Below, in pieces: positions 51,852-63,752 of a stretch of 64,000 nt of DNA; position 1 is the first letter of the stretch; every line of letters starts with the position of its first letter. Under the pieces are notes generated by a model. That model made no database searches. It was given only the letters and a program-made list of their open reading frames with translations, and had not been told where the DNA came from. The stretch is from Gloeopeniophorella convolvens (taxonomy: Eukaryota; Basidiomycota; Agaricomycetes; Russulales): the NCBI GenBank assembly GCA_022496205.1, contig WTXD01000022.1, forward strand, positions 1-64,000, written 5' to 3'. Position numbers and translations under genes: made by a program.

Positions 51852-53963
51852 TTCGCCCGCGCGGACGGGCTCGGAGAAGGGAGAGACAATCGTGTTGTAC
51901 ATGTATGTTCCTGCTGGTCATGCGTTGCGCATAATGCCAGGCATTGTTCCCGTTTTGCCGCGCACGCCACCGCCCTGGGCGTGCCCTCCCCAGAAGGCTC
52001 CAGCATCCCCGCATCACCGCGCGCCTGACCTTGTTGCACTGACAATCAAGCTATCGCAGAGGCGCCCGCCACAGAAGGCATTGATGAGTCGTCCGGCACT
52101 AGAACCTGCTTCTGTGAAGGGCGCTGGAATCGCGGGCCCTAATCGACGCTTTGGGCACTGTGTTCATTGTGCGAACGAGAGAGACTGCAACCAGGCCCAG
52201 GAAGAGCAGTCATCTGGGGGGGTCCGTTCGGGGGATAGTACGCGAGCAGTCGCAACGGATGGCGAGTTCCATGCATGGAGCCATGCATAAGCCTTTCATA
52301 ACCCGGGCGACAGGCTGCGAGAACGTTCCGGTGGTCGTGCGTAAATAAAGCCGACGAACGATGCATCTGCTGCGAATGTTCTTTTCTGCGTGCGCGCGAG
52401 GCACGGCGGCGGGCGCTTCCAGGACAGGTCCAAGTCCGAGCATGTCGGGCGCTTATGCGGCGGCGGTGCAGCGGTCCCCGGGGGCCGCAGCGCCACAAGA
52501 AGCCAAAGAAAGAGAAAGAATGAGCTCAAACAAAACAAACAACAAGCACCAAGGCCGGCCAACCGATTGCCTTGCTTAGCCGGCAGGCCTTGCCATGCCC
52601 TCCTGAGCTGCATCCTTCGCTTCCCCGTCCATACATTCGGCCAGCCCCGCCTCCACGTCAATTCAGTACGCCTCCTCGACCCCACTGATCATCTGCACCC
52701 CCCGCCAAGCACACAGAAGTCCTCTCCAGGCGGCGTATATACGCTCGCACCGAAGAGAACGCGCAACTCAATTGACTCGACGCGTGCATCTATATGGCTC
52801 CGGCGGGGCGGGCCCGGAATGCACTGGGCAGGCAGAAGCACCGTCGCAGCTTCCCGCCAAAACAAAACAAAGCGAGTCTGCGGCCAGCTGCGTTCGACGC
52901 GGAACACCCGCGCCAAATTGGCCGGGATTCACTAGCGGAGCAGCGTGCTGCGTCTCTATCTGTCCATCCCTATCCCTGCCTGCAGGCACGTCACGGGCCC
53001 AGGGCCCTGCGCAAGAAATAGAATGGACGTGCGCGGGCTCTGTAGTGCTCACCGGCCCATGAGCCCTACACTACATTTGTGCAGTGCACGTATTCACGTG
53101 GTGTGCGGCGCGGTGCGGCTGCTTATCAGGAGACATTGGCAGTGGCATTGGCACCGCTGTCAGCACGGGTGCGCGAGATGCATCGTGACCATCATCGCAT
53201 GTTCCGGAGAGCCAAGCAGCCTCGTAGGGGGCGTGGCGTGGAGCGTCTGTCACCCACTCGTCTGAGGGCGCAACGTGTGTGGTAATGACGCGACGCGGCG
53301 TCTGATCTGGAACAACGACCAGGCATGGCGGCGGGGAGTGCCAGTGTCACCCACGCAGCGCGCTTGACACATCCCCTCCCCGGCTGGTCGAGGCTCGCCC
53401 GCAGACGTGCCCCTTCTTCCAGGAAGAAGCACCGATCAGACTCGAGGAACGCCCCTCCAGCACCCACTGTATACCATACGGCGATAAAAGCGCCGGACGT
53501 CACGAGCGGCCTAGGCGCCGGCTTAGGATACATGCGTAATGCAGCTGATACAGCGTCTGGTGATTCGTGGCGGTAGTCTACACGCAAGGGGAAGGGGGAG
53601 AGAGCAGTAGCGGGGGCAGCCGCGAGAAAGGATACACGCAGATACACGCACGTCGGGTGTGGCCCGGCGCGAGGTCATCAAGCAGGCGTAAGAATAAAGG
53701 TATAAAAAGAAAAAAAGGGGGAGGCGCGTCGTAAAAGGGTTCGTAAATGGAGCATCCGCAGCGGCCGCGGCGAACAGCCCGCGATGATGACCACCAAGAG
53801 ATGAGTGAAAGGAGGAATGAGATAAGAGCACAAAAATACAAGCCACACACACACACACACAATTATGCCCTGGGTCAGTGATGATACAACCAACAACAAT
53901 CCGTCATACAAGCCCATGGGGATCCGGCGCGAAGCAGAGCGCGCCACGATCACCCTGCCGTCA
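51852..53963. other. convergent intergenic, ACB1 / kelch 3' flanks
   Basis: Overlapping open frames on both strands have no motif. No gene is supported; the region includes a CA microsatellite near the kelch-gene stop. Confidence 0.5.
53844..53861. repeat. (CA)9 microsatellite
   Basis: Nine CA units lie in the 3' flank of the kelch gene. Confidence 0.9.
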
Positions 53964-56900
53964 TCATGCGACGTCCGACCCGCGGCTCTCGCTCCGGGCC
54001 CCGTCGGGGTTCGCGACGAACAGCGGGGCGCGGGGCACGAGCCCGTAGCGGACGGCGGGGCGCGGCACGCTGCGCTCCTCGAGCCGACGCGTGTTCGTCG
54101 GCGGCGGCGGCGACTCGCTGTCGCGCGACATCCGCCGCTCGTACGCGCGGACGCGGTCCGCGACAGCGCCGGGCGAGCGCGGGCTTGCGGGACCCCGCGG
54201 CGTCGCTGGGAATACGGGGCTAGGCGGCGGCTGCGCGTCCGGCCCGTGGGACGTCGGGTCTGTCAGCTCGAGCGTCGGGGTGCCGGCAGGGGAGCCGAAT
54301 GGGGAGGACGGGGGCGAATCGACGGAGCTCTCGGTCATCGTCGACGCGTACGACAGTTCACCACGTATGGCGAGCGGACGCCGCGGGCTGCCCAGTGACG
54401 CACTTCGCGAGGGGATCGCCACCGTTGCGGCGCCAAACTCGTCGCCGGCAGCGGGGCTCGTCGCGCTCGTGTACTGCGAGTCGAGCGTCGCGTCGCGCTG
54501 AATAATGTCCATCGTGCCGCCCAGGCGCTCGAGCGTCTCCGTGTTGGCCGTTTGCAGTGACGACGCGGACTTCCCGTGCGAGATGTCGTGATATAGCGAT
54601 GGCCGCCGCTGGGGCATGCCGGAGGGCTCGCGGCTTGGTGAGCTGCCGACAGCAGCCCGCTTCGACTCGGGCGTGTCAGGCGACTGTGAGTGCGTCGACT
54701 CCTCGATGGTGAGCAGCCGCGGCGGCGGGTTGGGATCGCGGAAGTCGATGAAGCCGCCGGAGTTCCGGGTGGCCGAGTCTGCGCTTCTGCGCTCCAGCAG
54801 CGGCGTCTTCGCAAAGCGTGCCCACCACGAGTTGCTGCGCCGCATGGGCTGATTCGGGGGTGGGTTCGCGTCGATGATGGATGATGGCCTGGGAGAGCGC
54901 GGCGTGCTCAGGGAGGAGCCTGAGCCACCTGGCTGTTCCGTCGAAAGATGGTGGGAGGAGGACGAGTTCGATAGCGAGTTCCGTGAGGCCTGTTCGATGA
55001 GTGGCGACATCGGGACGAAATCGGCGGTGGGCGGTAGTGCGGTGCGTATTGCTGGTGGCCGTGCCACTACGGCGGCCTGCGAAGGCTCGCCTTCAGCATC
55101 CGAAGGGTAGTCATGTAGCACTTCCACAGAAGCACCCTGTTCGGCGAAGGGGTCGGCGTACGGCCGTGATGTACTTGACTCTGCGAAGCCGCCGCGTGGT
55201 CGCTCGGGCAGCTCGTCGCGGGCGAGGCCCTCTGCCATAAGCGCGACCTCATCCGAGAAGGGATCGCCGCCGAATTTCTCCCAGTTGACGATAGTGTCTG
55301 TCGTAGGCTCTCGTGAACGTCCAGAGCCCCCGCCGCGCGCTAGGTTGCGCAGAGAGGCAAGGCTCCCAGTGACTACGTCCGTCCACCCGCGACGGCTGCT
55401 CCGCGCGCTGCGGCTACCCAGACTCGAGCTGCCGCCCGAGCCCTCGCGGCCGACGCCGACCCATTCGAAGCTGCGATCCTCGTCCGCAAGGATGTCGCGG
55501 CGAGAGCGGTTCGCTGGGCGCGGGCGCGCGAGGCCCACCGCGCCGAGCAGCTCCAACGTACCCGCGAGGATACGCGGGCCCTTCTCGTGCGCGCTGGCTA
55601 TGGGGATTGCCGTGATCGAGTGAGGCCGCTCCTCGTCGCCGTCGAGCGGGCTGAATGCGAGGCCCGAGCGCATGTGTCGGCGGTGGAGGTACCATACCGT
55701 CGCGAGTGTGCCTGCGACGAAGCCAAGGACACCGAGCGCCGAACCGACAGCGATGGCTGCAGTCTTCTTCGAGCCCGCGCCGTCCGTATTTTGCCCACCA
55801 CCGTTGTTCCCCCCGCCGCCACTCCCGTCGCCGCCACCGTCGCCACCGTCACCGCCACCGCCGCCACCACCACCGCCCGCGCTGCCGCTCGACGTCGGGT
55901 GGCTGCTATGACTGGTGGGCGAGCCGCCCGCGCCAGAGCCGCTGTGGCCCGGCCACTGCGTCCCGCTGCCAGCGGTGCCCGAGGGCCCGGGTGCGAGCGT
56001 CTGCGAGGGCGCCGGCGGTAGCGTCGTGTGCGTGGGGGGTGCCGTCATGGGCGAGAACGCGGGCTGGAATGACGCGCCGCCGACGTCGTAGACGTGCAGC
56101 GCAGCATCGGCGGGCGCGCTATCACCGTAGCCTGCCAGGCACACGCCTTAGCAACGAACGCACGTCTGGGCCAGAAGCACAGGAAGCACGCACCGAACCC
56201 GAATACCACCTGCTCGCCCACGGTCACTGCGAAGTGGTCCCGCCGTGCGCCGAGCTGCGATAGCGCGGGTACGGGAGTCCAGGTCATGGGGCTCTGCGAC
56301 GGGTCGAGGATCCAGCCGTCGGCGAGGCTCGTCTGGAAGTTTGCGTCGCTGCCGCCCTGGATGAGCACGCGGCCGTCGTCGAGTAGCGTATACGCGAAGG
56401 AAGCACGGGGAGGAGGAAGGTTTGACGCGTCAATGGAAGCCAGGCTCCAGGCTGGGTTAGTCTGCGTCGTATCGAGGACCCAGGAGCTGCTGAACGGAAC
56501 TAGCTCGCCCTGCGCGACGCCACCAAAGACTAGAAGGCGGCCGTCCAGTAAGATGACTGCTGCATGCCCAAAGATGCCTGGGGGTGCGTTGTCCGATGGA
56601 AGTTCAATGAAGGCGGGCACAGAGGGGACGAAGAGATAGTGTGTGGAAAAGGCGTTCCCCGAGCCGTCCGCGGCCTCGCCACCGATGATATAGACGGTAC
56701 CGTTGGTTGAGGCAGAAGCGTGGCGCATCCGCCGTTGTGGCTCTCCTGCCCAGCTGTCGGGTTCGGTCGTGAACGACGGCGCCATATGATTAAACAAGCC
56801 GAGCAACGACGCGGAGTCATCCTTATCGACGAGGACGATGTCGGAGAGGGGACCGGGGCTTCCGCCAAAGGCGAGTGCGTAGGAGGTGTTGAACACGGAG

Positions 56901-57276
56901 AGTGTGTGCCAGGCTAGGGTGGGGCCCTGGGATGCGGAGGAGTTCTGAGACCCCGAGACGTATTGCCATGGGGGTTCCATGGGGTCGAACGTGGTAGATA
57001 GTGACAAGAAGAGAACGTCGTTGTTCCAAGGGGCGGAGTCGTAGCCAATCTCATTGAACTGGTCGGTCTTGCCGCCATAGACGAACAAGGCATCATTGAC
57101 CACTGCGACGGCTTGCGCCCATCTAGCCGACCGATCGCGAGAGTAATGGTGAGCATGTCTGTCGCGCTCGGCAAGATGACGCGCGCATGTGGGACGCACC
57201 TAGGCACGGCTGTATAGTCCGCCGTTACTTGGGTGAAGAGTAAGAACAAGAATCCAAGTTTGTGCGCTATTCGCAT
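53964..57276 (-). CDS. Kelch-repeat ectodomain, single-TM protein with long cytoplasmic tail
   Basis: Three exons (57276-57200, 57122-56194 and 56131-53964) give 1057 residues. A signal peptide (MRIAHKLGFLFLLFTQVTA) is followed by about 340 residues of kelch blades: DALFVYGGKTDQ, ALAFGGSPGPLSD, TVYIIGGEAADGSG, GRLLVFGGVAQGE, RVLIQGGSDANF and a last blade split by an intron after VVFGFG. A Ser/Thr/Pro stalk and a Gly run follow. Then comes one membrane helix (AAIAVGSALGVLGFVAGTLA), then HRRHM as a stop-transfer signal. The roughly 500-residue tail is Ser/Pro/Arg-rich, low in structure, with many possible phosphosites. The likely topology is kelch domain outside the cell and tail inside. Its role is unknown; a cell-surface sensor or wall-associated protein is an inference. 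Confidence 0.87.
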
Positions 57277-58520
57277 GGTAGTGATTAGGAGAGATAGAGG
57301 TTTCGCTGAAGAACTGGGTGCCGATAATGGAGGAGAAAGGGAGAGTGTTAAGTTAGACGTCGTGAGTGGGGTCGTAAATTCGTGAATCAGAGTGGACACT
57401 CGAGGTGGAGTAGATGGTGTAGCAGTGCACCGTTGCAACTCTTTCCTCTCACGGCCGGACAGGGACGCTCCCCTGCGGAACTTTACGGCACCTGTCCCCA
57501 CACTCCCTCGATTAAGCCGCAAGCCGCACAACGTGCTGTGCTCCCATTTCACCTCTTGCGTGGCCCGGCTCGTGTACTTAAGCTTGCTGTGTTTGCCAAT
57601 GTGCTCTTCGGAGAACGACGCCTTTGTGCTCAGAACTCCATAAACAAACAGCGTGTATTTCCAGTTCGCAATCGAGTGCGTGTCGTCCAGACGGCTTATA
57701 TATGAAAGAAGCCCGACGCATTATATTGAACCAAACTATATACTTCAAAGCGCTTGTCCCCTACACCGCGGGTATTGTACGGGACGACCAGCCTCCTCAA
57801 GGCGGAATCAATGGGCTGTGAGCGCCTCGTCTGATCGAATTTCACCGTTGCTCGTCCCTATTGCTGCAGCGTCCTGAACTCTATCGCCACAGACAGTGAC
57901 GAACGGGCATTCCTCCGAGAAGCTTCCTATGTAAGCGCAGAGGTTCCGATACTACGTTTCTGATACTAGCCCCTATGAATCCGGAACAGCATCCCGGAGG
58001 GGATGTCCACGCTTCATGAACGTATGAACGCGTGGCGTGAAGGCGAGTGAAGGGTGTCTAGGATCCGTAACAAGCTTTCAGGTCATTAGCAATAGGAATC
58101 AGCCCAGGAGTGACCCAGAGCAGGGGCTGTAAGCGAGCATGCAGGTCGATGTTCTCCCTGACTGGCACTCGATCGGCCAAAAAGGGGTTCGTCCCGGAAG
58201 CAGTACTGACTTAGGCCTTGGTGATAGCAGGACCCAGACTAGCCGTGGTAGGAGGACTAACTTGCTGGTTCAGAAGGCGCCCTGGACCCCAAGTCAAGGT
58301 TTGGTACCGGGTGTTAGATAGGCGTGGAGAGCATGGCAGGCCGGAGCACCGAATTCCATCGCCCCGTATGGTGGTGAACAACAAGCGAGGTGCCTGCGTC
58401 AAGGCTACCTGGTCGTGGGATGGGAACCCAGGATATTTGCGCGAGTGAGCGTAAGGCGGCTGAGCGGAAAGAAAAGCTCGCGCGAGGAACGATTTGGGTT
58501 GGTCGAGCACGTGACAGAGA

Positions 58521-58544
58521 GATAAGATGAGATAAGATGAGATG
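58521..58544. repeat. tandem GATAAGATGA repeat upstream of SIS1
   Basis: Two perfect copies of GATAAGATGA are followed by GATG. They lie about 165-190 nt upstream of the SIS1 ATG. Each unit contains a GATAAG, the core recognised by fungal GATA factors. Confidence 0.7.
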
Positions 58545-58616
58545 CATTCTAGTATGTTCTGGCGAAACCGGCAAGATGCTCCTACGCCGGAGTAACTACT
58601 CGCCTCCCCACCGAGC

Positions 58617-58624
58617 CATATAAT
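58617..58624 (+). promoter_or_regulatory. TATA-like box of SIS1
   Basis: CATATAAT lies 85-92 nt upstream of the ATG at 58709, a sensible place for a core promoter element with a leader of about 50-60 nt. Confidence 0.4.
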
Positions 58625-58708
58625 CTGACGTCGCACACCCATCGCGCTCGAGTTCCCTTGTGATACCCTACCTACCCTACCTGGATTCTTTTCTCTCTCC
58701 ACACAAAC

Positions 58709-60015
58709 ATGGGCACAGACTACTACAAGCTCCTTGGCGTCAGCAAGGATGCCTCTGACGAGGATCTCAAGCGTGCCTACAAGCGCATGGTACGTCATCC
58801 CCCCTGAATTACTCTTAGCATCATTCTGACATGCCTTGAGTGCAGGCACTGAAATGGCATCCAGACCGCAATTCTGGCAGTGAGGAAGCATCGAAGAAGT
58901 TCAAGGAGGTATGTTGCAGATACTGATTATTCCTCGCACCCGCGACTCATAGCGTATGGCCCTAGATATCAGAAGCATTCGAGGTCCTTAGTGACAAAAA
59001 CAAGCGTGCTGTTTATGACCAGTTTGGCGAGGATGGTCTGAAAGGTGGCGGTCCTTCCCCTGGCGCAGGAGCCGGCGGCAATCCATTCGCCGGCTTTGGC
59101 GGCTTCCCTGGAGGCGGTTCAACCTTCACGTTTACCTCCACGCCAGGCGGCAAAGGAGGATATGCACCGTCGGATCCTATGAAAGTATTTGAGTGAGTAT
59201 CACCTCCCGTTCGTTTCGAGTGTTCGTGCTAACGGCCTCCATACAGATCGTTCCTGTCCAACATGGGCATGGGAGGCATGTCTGGGATGGGCAGCATGCC
59301 CGGGATGAGCGGCATGCGCGGCGGCATGTTCGACGAAGACGATGACATGATGGGTAGCTCGCAGTTCTCATCCTTCGGGGGCAAGGGCGGGCGGATGCCA
59401 GGCGGCATGGGCGGCATGGGCGGCGCCCCCCGGCGCAGCCAAACTTCGTTCGCACAGCCGCCACCAAAAAGCGAGCCCAGCGAAATCACGCGGCCGCTCA
59501 AGCTCTCACTAGAGGACCTCTATGGCGGCACCACGAAGCACATGAAGGTGTCACGGCGCAGGCTCGACGGTTCAACAGAGGAGAAGGTCCTCGAGATCGC
59601 CGTGCTGCCTGGGTGGAAGCAAGGCACGAAGATTCGGTTCCCGCGCGCAGGCAACGAAGCTCCCGACGGCACATCCCCCGACCTCGTATTTGTCGTAGAA
59701 GACAAACCCCACTCACGCTTCACGCGCGATGGCGACAACCTCATCGCGAAAGTCCAGATCCCGCTCGTCGAAGCACTGACGAACGAGAGCGGGGCGAAGA
59801 AGCAATTGGAACACCTGGATGGCCGGAAGTTACAAGTACCTGTTCCTCCAGGTGTCGTCAAGCCTGGGCAGGAAACGCGGGTAGCTGGCGAGGGTATGCC
59901 GATACGAAAGAAGGGCGTAACTAGCAAGGGCGACTTGCTCGTGCGCTGGGATGTTACGTTCCCTGACCGGCTGACGGCAGGGCAGAAGGAGGGTTTACGG
60001 AAGGTTCTGGGATGA
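58709..60015 (+). CDS. SIS1: Class B J-domain co-chaperone (Sis1/DNAJB type)
   Basis: A cytosolic Hsp40 that delivers unfolded clients to Hsp70 and stimulates its ATPase. Four exons (58709-58789, 58846-58908, 58966-59192 and 59247-60015) give 379 residues. The J domain starts [20 protein letters not shown] and has the HPD motif in [14 protein letters not shown], then [21 protein letters not shown] Gly/Phe region ([13 protein letters not shown]) and a Gly/Met region ([15 protein letters not shown]) follow, with no zinc-finger repeats, so this is class B rather than Ydj1-type. The C-terminal client domains include [57 protein letters not shown] and a [15 protein letters not shown] end. The length matches Sis1 homologs. 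Confidence 0.96.
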
Positions 60016-60304
60016 GCTCTTTATATGTTTTGCAAACCATTCTTCCAGCATAGGTCTCGCTCGGACTGTTAAGCCCATCATATGTAGCACTAGTCGTATC
60101 TGCAATTTATTTTGTCTGCACTTTGTCCAATCGGTTGTGTCACGAGGCCCACGTTCGTTTTGCTCAGGGACGGGATGGCCGGGCCGACGGAGTCGAGGAC
60201 TGAGTGGAGCTTGTCCGACCGCTCCGAGTCCGAGTCCATCACCTTTGCGCCCTCGCGCCCTTCTCCTCACCGCCACCACCGTCAACGACCCACCGCTCGC
60301 CGCT

Positions 60305-61181
60305 ATGCCTCAGCAGATCAGTGGCAGCAACAGTAGCAGTAGCGACGATGTCCACGGCTCACTCATTCGTCGCTCGTGGCATGCCATGTCCGATCTCCTC
60401 TCGCCCTTCTCCCCGAGTGCGCTTGCGCAGCTCCCCAAGAAGCCGCGCCGCCCCTCGCGTTACACTCGCGCAGATGGAATCCCAGACATCGACCCTGCGG
60501 ATGATGACGGCCAGATGCCCACCGTCCGCGACTACCACTCCATCACCGTGCCGCCGCAGGTGCGCGTGCCCAAGAAGACCGCGACGCCCGTGCGGGTCGA
60601 GGGCAAGGTGTGGTTCGCGAACGAGCGCAGTGCGTGACCCCTCTGCTCTACTTCCACCTGCTTCGCCCTGCGCGGCCGCCGCGGGCGTGTGCTGACCGTG
60701 CGGACGCAGCGTGGGTCTCGTACCTCAATATGTCTGTGATGATTGGCACGCTCGCGGTGGCGCTCTTCAACGCGTCGAAGGACCAAATCGCGCGCAATTT
60801 TGCGTACTTGTACGCCGTCATCAGCGTCGGAATCCTGGTGCGCATCGCGTCCTGTTGTCTGTTGTTGTTGGGCGGTTGCTCAGATGGCTCGCGCAGGTAT
60901 ATGGCTACGTGCTGTACCAGCATCGCATCACCATGATCCGCCGGCGCGACCCAGGCCATTTCGGTGCGTCCGCGGCGTGTCGCTCACGCGCCCATCTCGT
61001 GGGGCTGAGCACGAAGGTTCTCCTTTCCAGACCAGATTGCTGGGCCCATCATCATTAGCGCCCTGCTCTTCTTCGCCATCCTCGCGAACTTCGTCATCCG
61101 AGGTGAGCCCCTGTGCACTGTAAATCACGAGGCTGTGCTCATCAGCGCCCTCCCCTACCTGCTTCAGTGCGCGAGTTGTAA
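60305..61181 (+). CDS. VTC1: Vacuolar transporter chaperone 1-like protein (DUF202 / VTC membrane domain)
   Basis: In yeast Vtc1 is the small membrane subunit of the VTC complex, which makes polyphosphate and moves it into the vacuole. Five exons (60305-60629, 60710-60837, 60897-60963, 61031-61102 and 61168-61181) give 201 residues. A Ser/Pro-rich, soluble N terminus of about 95 residues precedes VRVEGKVWFANERTWVSYLN, the family hallmark split by intron 1. Three membrane helices follow: MSVMIGTLAVALFNAS, FAYLYAVISVGILVYGYVLY and PIIISALLFFAILANFVIRV, with HRITMIRRRDPGHFD between the last two. There is no SPX or catalytic tunnel domain. The N terminus is longer than yeast Vtc1 (129 residues). 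It lies 290 nt downstream of SIS1 on the same strand. Confidence 0.88.
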
Positions 61182-61787
61182 GTGATTTTTTGCACTTGGG
61201 GTCGACACATCAGTCTTACAAGATGTTTTTGCAGACGGAAACAAAATATCACTATTCCCGGGTTTGCGTTCGTCACACAGTATCTCTGAACTGCTAGGAT
61301 TTCGCAATGGTATCGCACATTCTTCTATGGGTGTTTGTATCAGGACGTAGCTATCTCTGAGCATTCCTTACCGCACGCAACTTGGTTCGGATCTCCTATC
61401 TGTTCCCATGCTGCGTCATCTGTCACTGGAGCGTTTGATCCCCGCGCGAGATGCTCGATGGCGAGAATCAGACTCAGGTAGAATCATTCCATCAAGATCC
61501 AGCAGTGACGGGAAGCGCATCAACATTCAAGTCTCCATGCCTGCCATCACCAATGTGCTGATCCCCGCCAAGCTGGAACCCGACACGCTGAAACCCAGTT
61601 GCACCGCTGATGCAATGTTTGTCTACCAGGGAAGTACAAATGCGAGAACGTCAATGGTCCGTCCACTAGTGGATTAAGTTATGAGGTGTGTCGTCACGTC
61701 ACTATAATCAATAAGTAGGGGTTTTCGGGCGTTGAAATCCTGGCGGATGCACCCTCTCGACGCTGCATTTGGGGTGGACAGAGTGTG
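61182..61787. other. convergent intergenic, VTC1 / DUF6533 3' flanks
   Basis: This stretch lies between two facing stop codons. I see no gene; a plus frame at 61408-61677 has no motif. Confidence 0.5.
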
Positions 61788-63542
61788 CTAGACGACTTCA
61801 CTGCCCATCACCGTGTTTGTCACCGCAAACACATCCGCCGTCGGCGTCTGCTCAGGCAAGCGCCTGCGCGGCGGGCGCCCGAGGGGGCTCGCCTCGAAGG
61901 GGGTCTTGATCACGGCCGCGCCAGGCGCCACCATCTGCCCTGCGAAGTGCAGCGGCGCGGGTGTCGTCCACTCAGAGCGGAGGTTGATGAAGACGCGCGA
62001 GATGAGCACCGAGGAGAGCCTGTCAGTGCGCTCTGTCAGCCCGGTGATCGCGCGTCCTTGGAGCAAGTCGGAGGAACCGAACGCACGCGTTGGTGAGGCC
62101 CGTTAAAGCTACGCGGAGAGTCGGCTTCGACGTGGTTCGTATCACGTATGAGCGGATCTGGGGGTGGGTGCCTAGAGGCGGGGGCAACATACCGGTGCAA
62201 ACTTGGGATTGTCGTCAATAGTCAGTCGCGTTCAAGCCAAGTATGGCCGCGTACCCATAGAGTTAGGATGTTGCTGAGGTAGGCGAAGAATATGACCCTG
62301 TAAAGCCACTGCATCAGACTACCCCGAGCCTGCAAGTCCATACGAGAGATCATACGTATAATACATGATTCCTGGAGGACAGGAGCAATTGTCAGCCTAC
62401 ATAACACTCGTACAGTTCCTCTGAGGGGTGGTCGCATACCGTTGCGGAAGATAATCTCCAGCAGCCGCCCGGGGTAGTCGCTCACAACCTTATGCAAAGT
62501 CAAGATAAACACGAACGTATCTATCGCTAGCGCGCCAAGCCACACGATCGACAAGCCTGAGGTGCGGCGGCGTGACTCAATCACGGCACAATAGCCCGCA
62601 CAGGCACTCACCTATGCCCCTATGCCGATTGCAATCAGTCAAGCGCAAAGGTACTGCTCAAGCTGTGAGCTTACTCGTCTGCATTGGCCAGCCGCGGGCA
62701 ATAACCCAAGAGAAAGGCTGACGACTCTATTGAAGGGTCCATATGCTCGACCGTCACGTACATGCCGAACTAGGATAACCCACGAAGTGAGGTGGGCTGC
62801 ACGATTGAAAACCCATGGGAACATACGCAGATAATGATGACACCCACTCCACAAGCGGGTAGAACGAGCAGCAGAACGCGCTTGTTATTCTTGTAGACTG
62901 CGCGCAACTGCGCAAGGCAGAGGACTGGTATAATGATTGATGCTAGCTGACGCGATATGTCACCAGAATAACGAGCACGCACGGGCGATGAGAGTTTGCT
63001 GGACCATTTCAAGGCCCGTGTGGTAGAAGTGGGCCACCTTGCACCTGCATGCCAGCGTGAAGACTAGTGTTTACTCTCTATTCCGTGTAGAAGAAGCTTG
63101 CTTGTATCTTACGACTGGGGTTGCATGTGCACGAGTCAGCGTTATCAAGTTCGAGTCAAAGCCGCGCACAACAATACGCACGAAACCATACATCGGACCA
63201 ACCATACCGAAGATGAAGATGGGCAGATCGCCAATGAGGGACGCGTAGCGGTTGAAGAGGAAAAAGTAAGTGAAGAAGCTCAGATTCTGCTCTAGCCCTC
63301 TGTCCCAGAAGAATTCGACTTCTTTCGAAAACGTCAAGAAGTAATCATAATAGACTGGTCCTAGTCAGGAGGGATGTAGAAGTTACTTGAATTGACGCAT
63401 ACCGTAGGGTGAGTACGAGAGCAGGTGGCTGACAAACCTGCGCAACCAGTTGTATCAACTGCACGGGAATAAGATTTGTGTTGATTCTCCTGACTCACAG
63501 TTGTGCGTTGGCCTGGTCAAGTTCCCCTTGGAAAATGTCCAT
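61788..63542 (-). CDS. DUF6533-domain multi-pass membrane protein
   Basis: A seven-helix-like agaricomycete membrane protein. Exon 1 (63542-63499, MDIFQGELDQANAQL) joins a 35-nt exon 2 (63437-63403, FVSHLLSYSPYG). Exon 3 from 63360 then gives GPVYYDYFLTFSKEVEFFWD, followed by FFTYFFLFNRYASLIGDLPI, the DUF6533 core. Further helices are IFIFGMVGPMYGFVRIVV, ASIIIPVLCLAQLRAVYKNN, KRVLLLVLPACGVGVIIICV, IVWLGALAIDTFVFILTLHK and a last one near 62.3 kb. The C-terminal exon has SSVLISRVFINLRSEW and an Arg/Pro-rich tail ending MGSEVV. Upstream in-frame ATGs at 63560, 63629 and 63698 are alternative starts. Middle exon boundaries are approximate. These proteins are numerous in Agaricomycetes and have no assigned function. 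Confidence 0.8.
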
Positions 63543-63752
63543 GTCCCTAGGCACTGGCATGGTACCTTGCCTCGGCGTATACGCGAAGTTCCAGGTGCTC
63601 CCGGGTCCAGCATGGCCACCCGGCTTCATGTCCGAGTAAAATAGACTATCGCTATGAAAAGAGGAGAAGTACACAATGTCAGGAGGCTGTCGATCCATAG
63701 ACGCAGGGCAGACGCGGTTGTAGTGGTGTGTCCTGTGCCGCAGTTGCTGTTT

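Larger units (their letters stand above)
57277..58708. promoter_or_regulatory. divergent promoter region, kelch gene / SIS1
   Basis: This 1.4-kb region lies between divergent genes. No gene is supported. It contains an E-box palindrome CACGTG at 58508-58513, a tandem GATAAGATGA repeat and a TATA-like box ahead of SIS1. Confidence 0.55.

Noticed and set aside
53964..56263. Plus-strand Arg-rich frames over the kelch gene tail
   Set aside because: They are antisense readings of a Ser/Gly-rich GC-rich exon and carry no domain.
58211..58891. 226-codon minus-strand frame overlapping SIS1 exon 1
   Set aside because: It is an antisense shadow of the J-domain exon and promoter with no motif.
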